From an uncultured Pelagibacteraceae bacterium (GTDB taxonomy: Bacteria; Pseudomonadota; Alphaproteobacteria; Pelagibacterales; Pelagibacteraceae): DNA of 64,000 bases. A model generated the notes under the pieces. The model saw only the letters and a program-made list of their open reading frames with translations, was not told where the DNA came from and did not search any database. A program made the position numbers and the translations under genes. This document shows, in pieces, positions 63,902-64,000 of the stretch (within the stretch, counting starts at the first letter, position 1; every line of letters begins with the position of its first letter). Location: NCBI GenBank assembly GCA_902582235.1, contig CACHQX010000002.1, positions 106,042 through 170,041 on the forward strand, given 5' to 3'.

Positions 63902-64000
63902 GTTTAAATTTTACCTTTTTAATTTGATGGTTTTCATTAAGATTGATAACTGCTGAAGAATATTTTGGAGCATGTTTAAACATGTTTTGAGTAATTCTTT
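63894..64000 (-). CDS. C-terminal fragment of an unidentified gene upstream of tolC
   Basis: Reverse-strand frame running in from the right edge gives 34 residues ending KKVKFKHV before a TAA at 63894-63896. This frame contains MFKHAPKYSSAVINL, which looks more protein-like than the alternative open frame, and its stop overlaps the tolC ATG by eight bases like other genes here. Too short to name. Confidence 0.4.
   Translation of the reverse strand, partial: RITQNMFKHAPKYSSAVINLNENHQIKKVKFKHV

Noticed and set aside
63905..64000. Alternative reading frame of the right-edge fragment
   Set aside because: The frame ending at 63911 is open but Leu/Gln-rich without protein-like pattern and lacks the eight-base overlap with tolC.
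1..64000. tRNA, rRNA, CRISPR, insertion sequences, prophage or toxin-antitoxin modules
   Set aside because: No repeats with regular spacers, transposase-like proteins, cloverleaf sequences or phage genes were seen when reading both strands.

Overview
The window looks like a stretch of a SAR11-type alphaproteobacterial chromosome (Candidatus Pelagibacter or a close relative). The evidence is strongly AT-rich DNA with lysine/asparagine/isoleucine-rich proteins, almost no intergenic space (no gene-free stretch reaches 150 bases), many 1-, 4- and 8-base gene overlaps, few intrinsic terminators, no mobile elements, and a gene set typical of streamlined oligotrophs (DMGDH/ETF, acuI-like, CBS-less IMP dehydrogenase, periplasmic-binding-protein transporters). 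I infer the taxon from gene content; no marker-gene comparison was possible. No rRNA, tRNA, CRISPR array, insertion sequence or prophage was seen.

Layout. 1-1.5 kb: ferric iron uptake (fbpB fragment, a tiny Cys-rich ORF, fbpA) behind a tandem Fur-type operator. 1.6-4.1 kb: folE, acuI-like reductase and a LysR regulator. 4.2-5.6 kb: hisI, a frameshifted 2OG-Fe(II) oxygenase and a DUF2237 gene. 5.6-11.4 kb: dimethylglycine/sarcosine dehydrogenase, both ETF subunits and ETF-ubiquinone oxidoreductase in one operon, a complete path from N-methyl oxidation to ubiquinone. 11.4-16.4 kb: small envelope proteins, a hotdog thioesterase, a flavin reductase, exported MsrA, a CoA-binding protein, an enoyl-CoA hydratase, an APS-kinase-like/nucleotidyltransferase pair and a methyltransferase. 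16.5-18.7 kb: a MetF-like gene (broken in a G8 tract) overlapping a GcvT-family methyltransferase, ending in a good terminator. 18.7-25.9 kb: a YIP1 protein with a 34-aa partner, a zinc-ribbon miniprotein, purE/purK, a metallo-beta-lactamase-fold protein, an acetyltransferase, a methyltransferase-like protein and fhs. 25.9-34.4 kb: gpsA, a diaminopropionate ammonia-lyase-like gene, then acnA-yfgM-bamB-cupin-yjbQ in one run, and csaA. 34.5-39.6 kb: argE, an aldehyde dehydrogenase, agmatinase with a 41-aa membrane leader ORF, a secreted metalloprotease and an anchored cyclophilin. 39.6-48.3 kb: eutA- and doeA-like genes, a PotABCD-type ABC transporter and a FadB-like bifunctional enzyme, all on one strand. 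48.4-50.5 kb: a DMT transporter and an orphan Liv-type binding protein. 50.5-64 kb: panB-guaA-TPR-guaB, rlmE, a glycosyltransferase, pssA-psd, icd, alaS, recA, tolC and the tail of one more gene.

Themes. Methylated-compound and C1 metabolism recurs (DMGDH/ETF, MetF+GcvT, fhs), as does uptake and breakdown of small N-compounds (Pot/DoeA/EutA, argE/speB). Both operons with a periplasmic binding protein upstream of a permease (fbp, pot) carry a stem-loop between them, suggesting differential expression by attenuation or mRNA stabilisation. Two genes are frameshifted, both in homopolymer runs, so sequencing error, recent mutation and phase variation must be told apart. Five small genes (34-56 aa, including the iron-locus and speB-leader ORFs) or fragments were found by reading short gaps directly.
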